DNA of 64,000 bases. It comes from Impatiens glandulifera (taxonomy: Eukaryota; Streptophyta; Magnoliopsida; Ericales; Balsaminaceae). Position numbers and translations under genes: made by a program. The notes under the pieces were generated by a model. The model was not told the origin of the DNA. It saw only the letters and a list, made by a program, of their open reading frames with translations, and made no database searches. Each line of letters opens with the position of its first letter. Positions within the stretch are counted from its first letter, which is position 1. The stretch lies in NCBI RefSeq assembly GCF_907164915.1, contig NC_061863.1, positions 4,456,340-4,520,339 on the forward strand, given 5' to 3'. This document shows, piece by piece, positions 36,550 through 48,420 of the stretch.

Positions 36550-37830
36550 ATAAAACAAATGAACATGGTCTTTATTACTGTACCATAATATTTTTTTAAT
36601 TAATTTATCATATTTTTAAAATTAAAATAGCAAAAATATTTTCTAATTATTTTCACATATTTAAAAAAAATCAATATGTATTTGACAATTTTAAATGAGT
36701 ATATCTAAAAAAAATAACCAATTCAAAATATAAATCCGTCCAAAGTAATTTGTATACTATAGCCAAAATAATGTTGTTATAAAGTTTTTTTTGAAAAATA
36801 AATAAAAAAATATCTACCCCTATTCAAATTTATGAAATATTTTATTAGATTACACAATATTTTAATCACCAAAATCAACTTTGATTAATTAAATCCCGAA
36901 AAAATACTCATGTTAAAAGACATTTCTATATATCTTTTCATTTAAAAATGTAATAAATTAATTAGAAAATAAAAATAATACATTAATAATATGACGGACG
37001 TTTTATTCTTTTGAAAAAATCTCAAATGGCTAAAGTTTTGATAATTCGACCCACATGACACGGTTCAAAGTTCGAGCCTAATTAAAATGACAAAGTTCGA
37101 AACTCTAATAATAATCGATCTTTAAATAAGAAAGAATGACCAAATTGGTATTTGAGTCTTGAACTTTGAATCGAACTTTGAATAGTATAATATTTGGTTC
37201 GATTAATACAAAAATGAGTAATTTGAGGCTTTTTTCACAAACAAATGAAGCATTGTCTTCCTACTTTAACCTAATATTTTCGGTTTTTTATTTAGTTTAT
37301 CAAATTTGTAAAAACAAAATAATACATTTTTTTTTTATTTTTTAAATTATTTCCACACATATATTTTTTTTTAAAACATTCCAATCATTTACAGTTATAT
37401 CTTAACAAAATATTCAACTTAAAATACAAATAAGTTCAAGTTCAAGTTGATAGATCCCCTAAAATTATGTCGTGATAAAGTTTTTTAAAAAATAAATAAA
37501 AAAATCTATCTTTTTTCAAATTTTCTCAATTTCTTTTTTAGATTACTATTTTTTTATTAAAAAAAACAATTTCGACTAATTACAACGTAAATCCCAATAA
37601 TAATATTCAATTCTGAAAACTATGTCCAACATGTCTCTAAATATAATTTCATTTAAAAAAGTGACAAATTAATTAAAAAAAATAAAATAATATGACTAAC
37701 GTTTTATAAATTTATAAAAAAAAGTCTTTAAATGTTTAAAATTTTGATAATTTGAACCAAACAACTCAAAATTCGAGCCCAACATTATTAAGTTTAGATC
37801 CTCAAATAACAATTGACCCTAAAAAAAATA
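36550..37830. repeat. Diverged tandem duplication (~690 and ~590 bp)
   Basis: The order of landmarks repeats: ACAAATGAA...TCTT..ACT near 36555 and 37241; AAAGTTTTTT..GAAAAATAAATAAAAAAAT near 36783 and 37472; TTAGATTAC.. near 36846 and 37540; and TTTTGATAATT..GA.CC...TTCGAGCC near 37036 and 37742. Divergence is high, so the event is old. No coding content. Confidence 0.55.
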
Positions 37831-38054
37831 CATTTTTTTTTTCTAATTATATGAACAGAAACATAAACAGGAATATCAATAATGGAGAGCCCTATAAAAG
37901 AATTCATAGGTAGAATATTTGATATTTATAAATATAATGAAAACTTGTATTATTTGGATAAAATATATTTAATATTATAGAAGATAAAATTAAATTATTT
38001 TATTCAATAGTTTTAAATGATGGCTTATATTACAAAAAAAATAAATTAGTGACT

Positions 38055-38107
<53 letters not shown>

Positions 38108-39960
38108 GATTGGTCGATTCAAAATGATAGACTTTGAATAAAGAAGATTAACGTATAAAAACATATCAATGTATATATTTCTTCTAATAAAAGGAGTCTC
38201 TACAAATAAAATATCCAAATAACAAATCTTATTATACTACAAATATTAGAAATAAAGTTGGAACATATTAACTTATTTAAAAAAAAAAAAATCCAAAAGA
38301 AAATAAAAGAGATTAAGGTAAAAATCTATAATAAATAATTTTTTAAAACAATAATATTCAATTATTTTGATTATAGATTTAAAATAATTTAATTGATTAG
38401 TTAATTGTTAAATGAATACTGAATTACACATGTCCCTGTTCTTTTTACAGTTTAGAATATTTTTTTTTCTAATTTGCCTAGTAACATAGGATTCCAACAA
38501 GTAAATTTGTGCATGTGGTTTGAATTATTTAATTTTTTTAAAAAAAAAATATTATCTTTTTATAAACCTCTTCATCAATTAAAAATAATATTAATATATA
38601 TTACATATTTTAAAGTATTTTCTCTAATAACTATCTTTTCATAAGATTTATTATACCTTTCCCTATTCATTATATGCAAGGCATCATGTGATTAACAATA
38701 AATATGAGTTTAATTAGTTCAACAAACCTAATTATAACTAGTTTCTTTATTGAATATTTGTTATTTCTGCTTAAAATATTTATTTCAAAAGAAATCTATT
38801 AGTGACAACCTCATTTCCCTATTTAGCAAAGAGCAAAATTCAATGATTTATAGTGTTAAAAAATAAAATTGCCAAATAAATACTTAGTTTAAAGAATAAC
38901 TCAAAATTAAGAGAAAACTGGTTTGAAATGAGTTATTTTAAAATAATCAAATATTTGTGAAAAAACAATAACATTGTTCTTTATTTGAGTTAAATATATT
39001 ACATTTTGAGGCCACATCTTCTAATAATAGGATTAAAAACATAGTTTCTTGTTAGTTTAATAAAAGAAAGTAATAAATATTTTAAATTGAGTTGTGTTTA
39101 ATAAAATTAAAATCTTAAATACTGATTTTTAAGTATTGGATGACTCTAATATATGAAAATAAAAATATTGAATTAACCAAATAAAAACCTATAAATTTGA
39201 CTAAGTTTTAATTACTCAATATCTAAATTGATTTGATTATATTTAAATTTATATATAAAAAAATAAATCAATATTATTATATATTGTATATATTAGTTAT
39301 ATATTAAATAAAATATTAATCATTTTATTTTATTTATATATTAAATATTTTTATTAAATTTTGAAGGTTAAATTCATTAATTTATACATTTTTTTATAAT
39401 CCCTCTTGAAATTAGGAGTTGGGTTTGGATTTTTTTTTAATTTACTCAATTTTTTTTAATATTTTATTATTATTAATTTAAATGAGATAATATAATATGA
39501 GGAGAGAAGGGAGAAAATGATGTGTCATTACAATTAATAAAATGACAAAAAGTGAGAAGAGAGAAGATAAAAATTTTGTTATTTTTTTATTAATCAAGCC
39601 ACATCATTCTATCTCTCTTAAATTTCATCTCCTAGTCATTTCTCGTATAATATTTGTTCGATAAAATCATCTTCACTCTAGGTATTTTCAAACCGGTCTA
39701 ATATGTGTTATAAAATAAAATTTTAATATAATTAATTTTATAAACATTTGCCTAGTCTTAGTTTTGTTGTAATTTTTCTTTTTATAGGGGTATTGAACCA
39801 TTTAAAAAGTATTATATAAAATATTTTAAATACCTAATTTATTTCGTCTTTTTACATGATTTTGTAGGGTGCGGTTTTTATTTGCTTTATATTATTGAAT
39901 TAAAGAAAATAAAATTCCTAATTATAATCCTTAAAAATTATTTTCTATTTATTTTAACAT
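37831..39960. other. Intergenic AT-rich region upstream of the HDA19-like gene
   Basis: It contains (TA)n at about 38060-38103, poly-A/T tracts and no gene. The promoter of the histone deacetylase gene lies in the last few hundred bases; no convincing TATA element was picked out. Confidence 0.5.
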
Positions 39961-39977
39961 GAATTTTGGGAAGGTAT

Positions 39978-40013
39978 AGAGAGAGAGAAAGAGAAAGAGA
40001 AAGAGAGAGAGAG
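39978..40013 (+). promoter_or_regulatory. GA-repeat tract in the HDA19-like leader
   Basis: (GA)n/(GAAA)n run of about 36 bases just before the inferred first non-coding exon end. GA repeats are bound by plant BPC (GAGA-binding) factors. It lies in the probable 5'UTR, upstream of the inferred donor at 40107. Confidence 0.45.
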
Positions 40014-41204
40014 TGCTAGAGCGGGTTTACTTCTCTCACTTGGCGATTTTCTGGCTTCGTCTTCTCTGAGAGATTAACTAACGAAGCCCTATTATCAGCC
40101 AAATAGGTAATTTCTATCATCTTCTTTCGATTCTTCATCTCTTAATTTGTATATAACTTCAAGATTTATACAGTTTAAAGTAATTTCAGCCGTGTTCTTC
40201 ACTTTTACGCCGTTTGCTTCTGTGTAGAGATAACAATTAGGGAAACTTCGATGATATCTGTGTTTCGTTTGTAATTACTACTAGGTTAAACGATTCAATC
40301 TCGGTTAATCTGTTTCTAGTGGTAGTTGAAGACGTACTGGTACATCGTTAACATTGTTTCTGCTTTCTGCTTTCTGCTTTCCTTTTTTGAGGTTGTAAGC
40401 GTTTTTGTTTAGCAAAACTTGTTTTAGGTTAAAATCTGGTTGAGAAGAGGAAAACAATCAATTTCCTGATATGTTTTTCCTTCATTTCTTTACTGACTCA
40501 GATCTATTACAAGTCTTGTTATTTCAGTATGTTCGTTGTTTATTTCAGTTCCATTTGAAAGCTTCGAAATTATACAGTAATGAATTAATACCTGGTCAAG
40601 TATTGATTCAGACATGATATATATTTTTCATGACAAGTGATGTTTTCTAGGGTTTTTTTATTTTAATTTTTTTCAGGATAATGTGTGATTATAGAAGTAT
40701 ATTGTGCCTCATAGATTGGTATTAGATTGAAGTTTGAATGTGCATCTCTGAGTGTTTGAAATGTAATTAGTGATAAGGTAGTTGGGTTCTTTAAATCACT
40801 TAGTTTTTTGGTTGTATTTCTTTTCAATTTTAGCTGGTAAAAGGTTGCAAACCAACTGTATGTATATGGAGGATGAGGTACAGAACATTAAGAAAAATGG
40901 TCTAGTAACCTCTAATATTAATACAGACTTTTCAGCACAAAAAATGTCCAATACTTGTGTAGGATAAGTATTATACTATTGTTCTCTATCTACATTTTAT
41001 CCATATATAGGACAACATTGGAAATACTTTCCAATAGTTTGGTTCCTAGAAATGGCAGATTTTCTTATGGGAATAAGGAGTGTTATCTAAGGGACTTGCT
41101 ACAGATCTATTTAGTTATGGTATTGTTGCCAACTATATAACCTGTATTTGTTACATACAGTTGTTACTTCCACCATTGCATTTGAAAGAACTTTAATTTG
41201 TTTC

Positions 41205-41421
41205 AGGTGTAATTGGAATTGATGGGCCAATTTCAAATCCTTTGTTTATTTTATTTGATCTCTTAAAATAAGGAATTGCACTTGGGATTACAACTCATGA
41301 TTTCTTAAGTTTTAATTTCCTCATTTCTATTTCTATATTACAATTCCAGGGTTTCTCCAAACATAATAATTCAAGTAGAATTCGATTTCAATAATAATTA
41401 CGTCAATCCAAACATGGCCTA
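41205..41421. repeat. Tourist-like small repeat in the HDA19-like 5'UTR intron
   Basis: The segment GTAATTGGAATTGATGGGCC...TCCAAACATGGCC followed by TAA resembles the elements in the nucleotide-sugar transporter intron (46715-46945). The left boundary is unclear. Confidence 0.4.
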
Positions 41422-41477
41422 ATATGAATTTCAATCTCGCGTAGGAAAGAAATTGAACGTCAGTCTTGCACAGGCTG

Positions 41478-44400
41478 ATGGAAACTGGAGGCAATTCTTT
41501 GCCTTCTGGAACAGATGGAGTGAAGAGGAAAGTGTGCTATTTCTATGATCCAGAAGTTGGAAATTACTATTATGGTCAAGGTCATCCTATGAAGCCACAT
41601 AGAATGCGTATGACACATGCTCTCCTTGCACATTATGGTCTCTTGCAAAATATGCATGTTGTGAAACCTGCCCTGGCCAGAGATAGGGATCTTGGCAGGT
41701 TTCACGCAGACGATTACGTAAACTTCTTAAGGACAGTAACCCCAGAAAATCAGCAGGATCAACTCAGGCAGTTGAAGAGGTTCAATGTAGGTGAAGATTG
41801 CCCTGTGTTTGACGGTCTTTATTCTTTCTGTCAGACGTATGCTGGGGGTTCAATCGGTGGTGCTGTGAAATTAAACCACGCATACTGTGATATTGCCATA
41901 AATTGGTCTGGTGGTCTGCATCATGCAAAGAAATGTGAGGCTTCTGGTTTCTGTTACGTGAATGATATTGTCTTGGCGATACTGGAGCTTCTTAAAGTGC
42001 ACGAGGTTAGTAGATTATAGTATCATTATTGATACTAATCAGTCAACTTGTAACTCATAAACCAACAACTATATTTCTGTTTGATTGATTTGATAGAAAG
42101 CTCTCATATGCATTTGTAAATATCTTGATACAAAAATATAATTTTGGATCCAGAAACGTATCTGAATGAGATTATGTTTTTAAACTAAACTTAGTAAGAG
42201 ACAAGACATTTATTAATTGTTTTCCATCTGAATTCGGATCCAGCTACAATAAATGCCTACAATTTAAACTAATAAAGCACTTATCCCTGTTTTATGCCTA
42301 CATTATTCTGAAAAGATAAAAGCAAAAGTATGTCTGTTAACATCCATGTGTACCAATCAATAGCTACAAAAAGCTATTTCTAGAAGAGCCTCTTATTTTT
42401 GTTGGGAAAAGTTGAAGCATGTGCATTAAGGCCTTGTTTGATGTGGGTTATTTGAGATTAATTCAAATAATTCACTATCCAATCAACAATCTACTCATCC
42501 ATTACATCATTCAAATTATCAACCAAAATACCCTCTATTTAAAAACAAATTAATATCTTTTTTCATTATATATTTATACTTCTAATGTCTTTGTACCCAA
42601 ATAACTTAATTTTCAATAATCTACATCAATCAAGGTTATTTGTTAATAATCAGTTGGTTATTCCAATAACCCTAGACTGAACAAGGCCTAAGATTTATCA
42701 CAAAATGAACTCTAACATGAATGTGACATCATTACACATGCACTGATCCAAGGTGATATACAGAACATATCAAACCAAAAAATATTCAAACTCCTTATCC
42801 TTCTTCCCTCAGTTATATAAGAGTTATTTTTTTTTTTTTTTATCTATTATACTCACATGACATATTCGACATAATTTTTGGACTCTGTAGCGCGTTCTAT
42901 ACGTAGACATCGATATTCATCACGGAGATGGTGTGGAAGAAGCTTTTTATACCACAGACAGGGTGATGACGGTTTCTTTCCACAAATTTGGAGACTATTT
43001 CCCTGGAACAGGTGATATACATGATGTTGGACATAGTGGTGGGAAATATTACTCTCTCAATGTTCCACTAGATGATGGTATTGACGATGAGAGTTACCAG
43101 TCATTATTTAAACCAATCATGGGCAAAGTCATGGAAGTCTTCAGACCTGGTGCTGTTGTTCTACAGTGTGGCGCAGACTCTTTATCTGGTGACCGATTAG
43201 GCTGTTTTAATCTCTCAATTAAAGGCCATGCTGAGTGTGTTCGATACATGAGATCTTTTAATGTGCCTCTATTATTGCTCGGAGGTGGTGGCTATACGAT
43301 ACGAAATGTTGCCCGTTGCTGGTGCTATGAGGTACTGTTTTGACATCGTATTTAAGTTTCATCTTCAATATATTCATTTAGCAATACTTTCTCTTATTTT
43401 TTCTAGTATTTTGTCATACCTGCATTTCTTACAAGTCATTACTAGAATCGAAACGAATCAAGCTCATTTCATCTATATCCTTTGTGTTGGGAATAGGAGC
43501 TTGATTGCTATTTTTTGCACTTATTGCAGACAGCTGTGGCACTCGGTGTAGATCTTGATGACAAGATGCCACAACATGAGTACTACGAGTACTTTGGCCC
43601 AGACTATACACTTCATGTTGCTCCAAGTAATATGGAAAATAAGAATTCACGTCGGCAATTAGATGAGATAAGAGAAACCCTTCTCCAATACTTGTCTAGA
43701 CTTCAACATGCCCCTAGCGTGCAATTTCAAGAGCGTGTCCCTGATACTATGTTCCTCGAGGTTTGTATTTCTCAATACAATTGCAAATAATTGAGCTTGT
43801 GTGAAAACCAGTATTTTGTCATAATCAATATATCATCATTATCAAAGTCGTCAAAGTTAAAAAAAAAATCATTTGGTAGAGTTTCTCCATATCATGTCAT
43901 AATTCAAATTATTTTTGCTTTATCATTATGAATTTTGACAAACATGACAATTATAGATTTTCCGAACTATGATCAACATGAATATTTTGCTTCATTTGGT
44001 ATAGAGTTTTTCCTGGATCATGATCAAATTATTTTCTAGATCTTTGTGATTTTTAACAAATAAAACATTCCAATTATTGAAACTCGTTGATGATTGAGTA
44101 TGCTTTCTTAATATTTTCAGCCAGATGAATATCAAGAAGCCGGAAGTGAAAGAGATCATGATTCTGATATGGAAATTGATTATAACGGGTATTTTCTAAA
44201 CCTTCTTATCTTTTGTAAACTATTTTTCTTAATTTGTTTTCCAAATTATTTTGCGCAGCAAGCCATCTGAAGGGAGAGTGAAGAGGGAGTTTGCCGGACC
44301 AGAATCTAAAGATACGGTATGTTCATTTTCTTATGTTTTATTAGATTCATTGCGGTTAGTCTAATGTAATATATATCATTGTGTGGTATCTCTTTTAGGG

Positions 44401-44509
44401 TTTGAACCCGGGTTCTAGCGTGGCTACTGTCACTACTGTTGAACCGCGCATAAAGCAAGAACTACAAGATAAGGCAAATAAAATCTCTAATGATCATGCT
44501 GAGAATTGA
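41478..44509 (+). CDS. HDA19: Class I (RPD3-type) histone deacetylase, HDA19-like (6 coding exons)
   Basis: Coding exons 41478-42005, 42891-43331, 43530-43760, 44121-44188, 44259-44316 and 44399-44509 give 478 residues. A 5'UTR intron from about 40107 to 41473 is inferred. The start [20 protein letters not shown] closely matches HDA19. Catalytic features are intact: [18 protein letters not shown], the zinc-binding D-x-H in [24 protein letters not shown] with the second zinc aspartate, and [18 protein letters not shown] with the catalytic tyrosine. The enzyme removes acetyl groups from histone lysines in nuclear co-repressor complexes (e.g. with TOPLESS or SIN3-type partners). The C-terminal tail is acidic (DHDSDMEID) and then KRE-rich, and about 20 residues shorter than Arabidopsis HDA19 as I recall it. 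The first coding intron holds a MITE and another repeat. Confidence 0.95.
42430..42688. mobile_element. Harbinger/Tourist-like MITE in the HDA19-like first coding intron
   Basis: TAA flanks on both sides (42427-42429, 42689-42691). The left end GGCCTTGTTTGATGTGGGTTA is the imperfect inverse of the right end (TAACCCTAGACTGAACAAGGCC). Length 259 bp, no coding capacity. Same family as 24106-24332. Confidence 0.8.
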
Positions 44510-46302
44510 GATTGAAATTGCAAGCTAATTTCAGAATTGACATGTTTTATTTATTTTAATTTTAGATTGGGACGCTAGCAATTCTTGACTAGTATTCACA
44601 CGTCCATCCGTCATAGGAAAGATGAACGAACCGAACCCATCGTTAAAGGATTGTCGTTTTATTTTGTAAAAAATGTTCTGCTCGAATATACTATCTAGGG
44701 CTAATTCAGCATTCACCATTGTTGAAGGATTGTGTTTACATTTTTTCCCAAGCAAGGATTTTATTTATTATAGCATAAGTTATTTGTCTTATATTTTTCA
44801 TCTATTTTTGCAAATCTACTTTAATTCATTGATTTCATATTATTCCAATTTTGTTATTTAATATTTAGATTATTGTGTTTAATTTTTGAAAATACACAAC
44901 TTACTTATTTTATAAATAGATTATTGTGATCGTCTCCCAATATAAGATTTGATTAATATATTTTGTTGATTGATGTTAGTAGTATTTTATGAAATTGTGT
45001 TGATCTTTTGTCCATATTTGAACATTCATATAATCACATGTATTGTCCAGACATACCACTATTTTTTTGGTATATCAAACAAAATTATATTTCAAATAAA
45101 TAAAAACATCCCTGTAATGATGGTATAAATTATTTTGTAGATAGATTATTAAATGAAAACAATATTATAATCTTTTGGTTTGACAATAAGGCAGATTAGG
45201 GTTGATAATGCATTTTGAGATTTTTCTTATTAATTTTCATGTTCAGTTTTGATTTTTCTCTTAAATAAAATTATATAAGTATATGTTTTAATATAATATA
45301 TATTGTAATATATTAAAAATTCATATTATTATAAAAAAAAAAATTAAAATTATAATAAAATATAAAGAAATTTACATATGGATAATTTTATATATTAATT
45401 GTATTTGTATTGTTTGGGGGTAGAATTATGATGAAATCGAAGCGGAGACACAAATATCATTTCCGCCCTATCACTTGTCAACTATCGGTCAAACCGGAGA
45501 ATTGACCGAAAAACCTCCCTTAATGGTACAATTCATATCGAAAACAATGGATTATAAATTTTATTTTACCAAAGGTTTTTTTTGCCAAATTGTCACATAA
45601 GTTATATTAAAAATGTTTAAATTTATGTAAAAGGCATAACTATGACATTTAATATATATAAAGATCATGTTAACTTTTTAAAAATTTTAAACAAAAATAA
45701 CATGAAATTGCAGTTAGAAACTGAACTAAGCATAATACAGATTTAGAAATGTATTTTTTCATTTGACAAAAAGTGTTTTTTAAAATAGATATATTATTAG
45801 CACTTTTATTTCTCAAGAGAAGGGTTGTTGGGTCTCACTGGAAAATGAGGTTGTTCTCATGCCAAAATTACATAGTATAAAAATGCAATTTGACGAAATT
45901 TGAATTTACATTTAAAAATAGAACTTAGTTTCTATATAGGTTCAAATAGAGGTTATTATCTTGAAAACGCGCTATTTTATAAAGCAATCGGGCTGTCAAA
46001 CGACCAAACAAAATACTAGAAACCAAACTTATAAACAAAGATTACACCTACGGATCGGTAGAGATTGCGAGAACATGAAATGTCTTTTAACATAAATTGA
46101 AACCTAAATAAACCAGAGCATAGAATTATACACCCAATAATGTAACCATGTCCATATTTCATCCAACATCTCTATTTCATTTTTTTCGTCGAAAAATACT
46201 TGAATATAAATAATAAAAGCCTAAACATCCCTCAAAAAGGGCGATAAACACGCTATAAATCTTCTCCAAATCAACAAATAAAAACGTTTAAAAATCCCAA
46301 AT
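44510..46302. other. Convergent intergenic region
   Basis: This region lies between the 3' ends of the HDA19-like gene (+) and the nucleotide-sugar transporter (-), and includes both 3'UTRs. A slightly GC-richer patch at about 45415-45540 is unassigned. No gene seen. Confidence 0.5.
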
Positions 46303-48035
46303 TTACCCTTTCGACGCAGCAAGTTCTAGGTCCTTAATCGGAACATTCTCAACTCCATCCTTCAATAACCTAATCTCGTCTTCTGTTAAGCTGGTTTTCA
46401 CCATTGAAGTAACCTTGGATTGTTTTTCAACTTCCACTGCCCAACTATATATTAACATGCCCAAAATTGCTATCATCATTCCCATTATGTTCTTGAATGT
46501 CAATTCCGAATCAAACAACAACCATCCCAATGTCAGTACACAAACTGTCTTCATATGTCCTAAAACCTGGAATGAAACAGCCGAGAATCGCCCAATACAC
46601 AGATATTGACTTATGTTGCAGAAAACCGCCAATGTGCACGAAAGGAGTATGAATGCCTGCATTTTATTTATAGACAAAACCCGGTTTGAGTTTCAAACAA
46701 ATTCAACAGCATTAAAGCTATGTCTGGTGGTTCAGGTTGAATTGGAATTAGGAGTCAATTTCAAATCTTTTGTTTGTTTGATAACTTAAAACAAGGAATT
46801 ATAACTGAAAATCATTATACATTCAAAAATCATTAAGGCTATGTTTGGTTCATGTTGAATTGGAATTGTGGGTCTAATTCCGAATGTGTCGTCAGTTTGA
46901 TGAGTTAAAATATCAATTCCAATTCCGCTTAAACCAAACATAGGCTAATAGATTTGAAAATATGAACACTTACAATTGCACCAGAAGACCATTTGTACAT
47001 CATTATTGAATTCCCGCTAAGAAGGTAGTCTATGAACGGGCCAAGGGCTAGAAGAGAAGCAGCTTGAAATGGAGCGGTCTTACTCAACAATTCAAATGAC
47101 CCAATTGAGTATTTCTTCTGCAAAGAACCTATAGACTGCATTTACATAAAAATAAACATTGGTTAATACATAGTTTATGCAAAGGAAACATATTCCTAGT
47201 TTTTTTATCTGTTAGGGATCAATTTCATACAATTCCATCAATAAATTGCCCTAATATAAGGCAAATATACAATGAAATTCACAAACAAACTCACAATTTG
47301 CTGCAGGGAGGTTGATAGAACCGCAACAGAAGCACAAATGAAACCTTTGGCATTAACTTTAACATCGGTTACAGTACAAACTCCCACACCTATAACTACA
47401 ACAATAACCGCGATTTTAACTTCTCTCGTGTAATGCTTGCTATGAAGAATCCATTCCAATATACAGACAACTGGAATCATGCTGAGCTTTGAAATCTGTA
47501 ATTTATAAACGAAATGGGTATGATGCATATATGAAATTTAAAATTCTATCAATTTGTTTAAAGAAATTTTGAACATACTTGATAAAAGCCAACAGAATTC
47601 AACATGAGACTTAAGTTCATTCCTGTAATGGACATATTAGCAACAATTGAGAACCAAAGAAGCTCCCATGTAGGAACATGCTTTGAAGCTGAATATCCGC
47701 TAGCGTTTGATGCAGCTCCAACCAAAGCAGTAACAAGAAAATGGAATCCAGTTAAAGTTGTGGCTACAGAAAAAGAAGAATAAGAAGAAAATCAGATTTG
47801 ATTATAAAGAACAAAAATCAAACAAATCGACCAGATTCAGAATACCCAGATGTGAAAAAATGAAATCAGATAAAGAAGAAGAAGAAGAAGAAGAAGAAGA
47901 CTGACCGAAACCAAATGCATATCCATTGAGAGACATGAGTTGTTTATTAGCCATAATGATTCCAACTGAACTTACAACGTTCATCCCCCAAGCGCCGACA
48001 TTGGAAACTGATGACGATTTCTTCTCAGCCTCCAT
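46303..48035 (-). CDS. URGT: UDP-rhamnose/UDP-galactose transporter (5 exons)
   Basis: Minus-strand exons, 5' to 3': 48035-47906, 47763-47579, 47495-47295, 47135-46974 and 46656-46303, giving 343 residues with consistent phases. The sequence is multi-pass and hydrophobic. Family-specific stretches are [79 protein letters not shown] and [19 protein letters not shown]. These match the plant URGT group (nucleotide-sugar transporter/triose-phosphate translocator superfamily). Members move UDP-rhamnose and UDP-galactose into the Golgi lumen in exchange for UMP, feeding pectin and other wall polymers. The exact URGT number cannot be given. The start is the ATG before [16 protein letters not shown]. 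Intron 1 begins with GTCAG followed by a long TTC repeat. Intron 4 holds Tourist-like repeats. Confidence 0.92.
46715..46836. repeat. Partial Tourist-like element in transporter intron 4
   Basis: It starts GCTATGTCTGGTGGTTCAGG after ATTAAA and carries the GTTGAATTGGAATTAGG core seen in the adjacent copy. The right end is missing or diverged. Confidence 0.45.
46837..46945. mobile_element. Tourist-like MITE (109 bp) in transporter intron 4
   Basis: Flanking TAA duplications (46834-46836 and 46946-46948). The ends GGCTATGTTTGGTT and AACCAAACATAGGC are imperfect inverted repeats. The internal sequence is itself nearly palindromic (GAATTGGAATT ... AATTCCAATTC), so the whole element could fold into one hairpin. 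Confidence 0.65.
47876..47901. repeat. (GAA)n microsatellite at the transporter intron 1 donor
   Basis: About nine GAA units on the plus strand (TTC on the coding strand) beginning a few bases inside the intron, next to the donor at 47905-47904. It encodes a Ser run if the intron is retained. Confidence 0.85.
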
Positions 48036-48420
48036 TGTTTACCGATCTAATCGTCTTCGTCGGCGGCGGCGGCGAGGGCAGTGGATTGGATGGGGTTTGA
48101 AGTGGGTTAATTGGTGCCGGCCGACGAGATTAGATCGGCCGATTTGGGTTGTGATATAGGTATGGATTGAATCAGATCATGTGATTATATGCGAATTGGG
48201 GGTAGATCTGAAGAGAAATTGGAGCGTCGGCAAGGGGGTTAATCGAAATGGGATGGGTTATTGACGGCGGTATTTTCTCTCTCCGGCATGGACAGGCAGT
48301 GGGTTTCATCTCTTTCAGTGAGAAGATGTATAAATATGAATTCTTTCACTGATGGGCCAGCCAGTGTGAAGGAACTTCTCCTTCCTTCCTTCTCTCTCTG
48401 AGCAAGACTGTTTTCTAGTA
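48036..48420 (-). promoter_or_regulatory. Transporter leader and proximal promoter
   Basis: GC-richer sequence directly upstream of the transporter ATG, with a purine/pyrimidine-rich tract (CTCTCTCTCTGAG near 48394 on the plus strand) and a TATAAATA at about 48329-48336 (plus strand reading). No start site can be fixed; the extent is an estimate. Confidence 0.35.

Noticed and set aside
38030..38218. 62-codon minus-strand ORF
   Set aside because: Driven by the (TA)n tract; low complexity.
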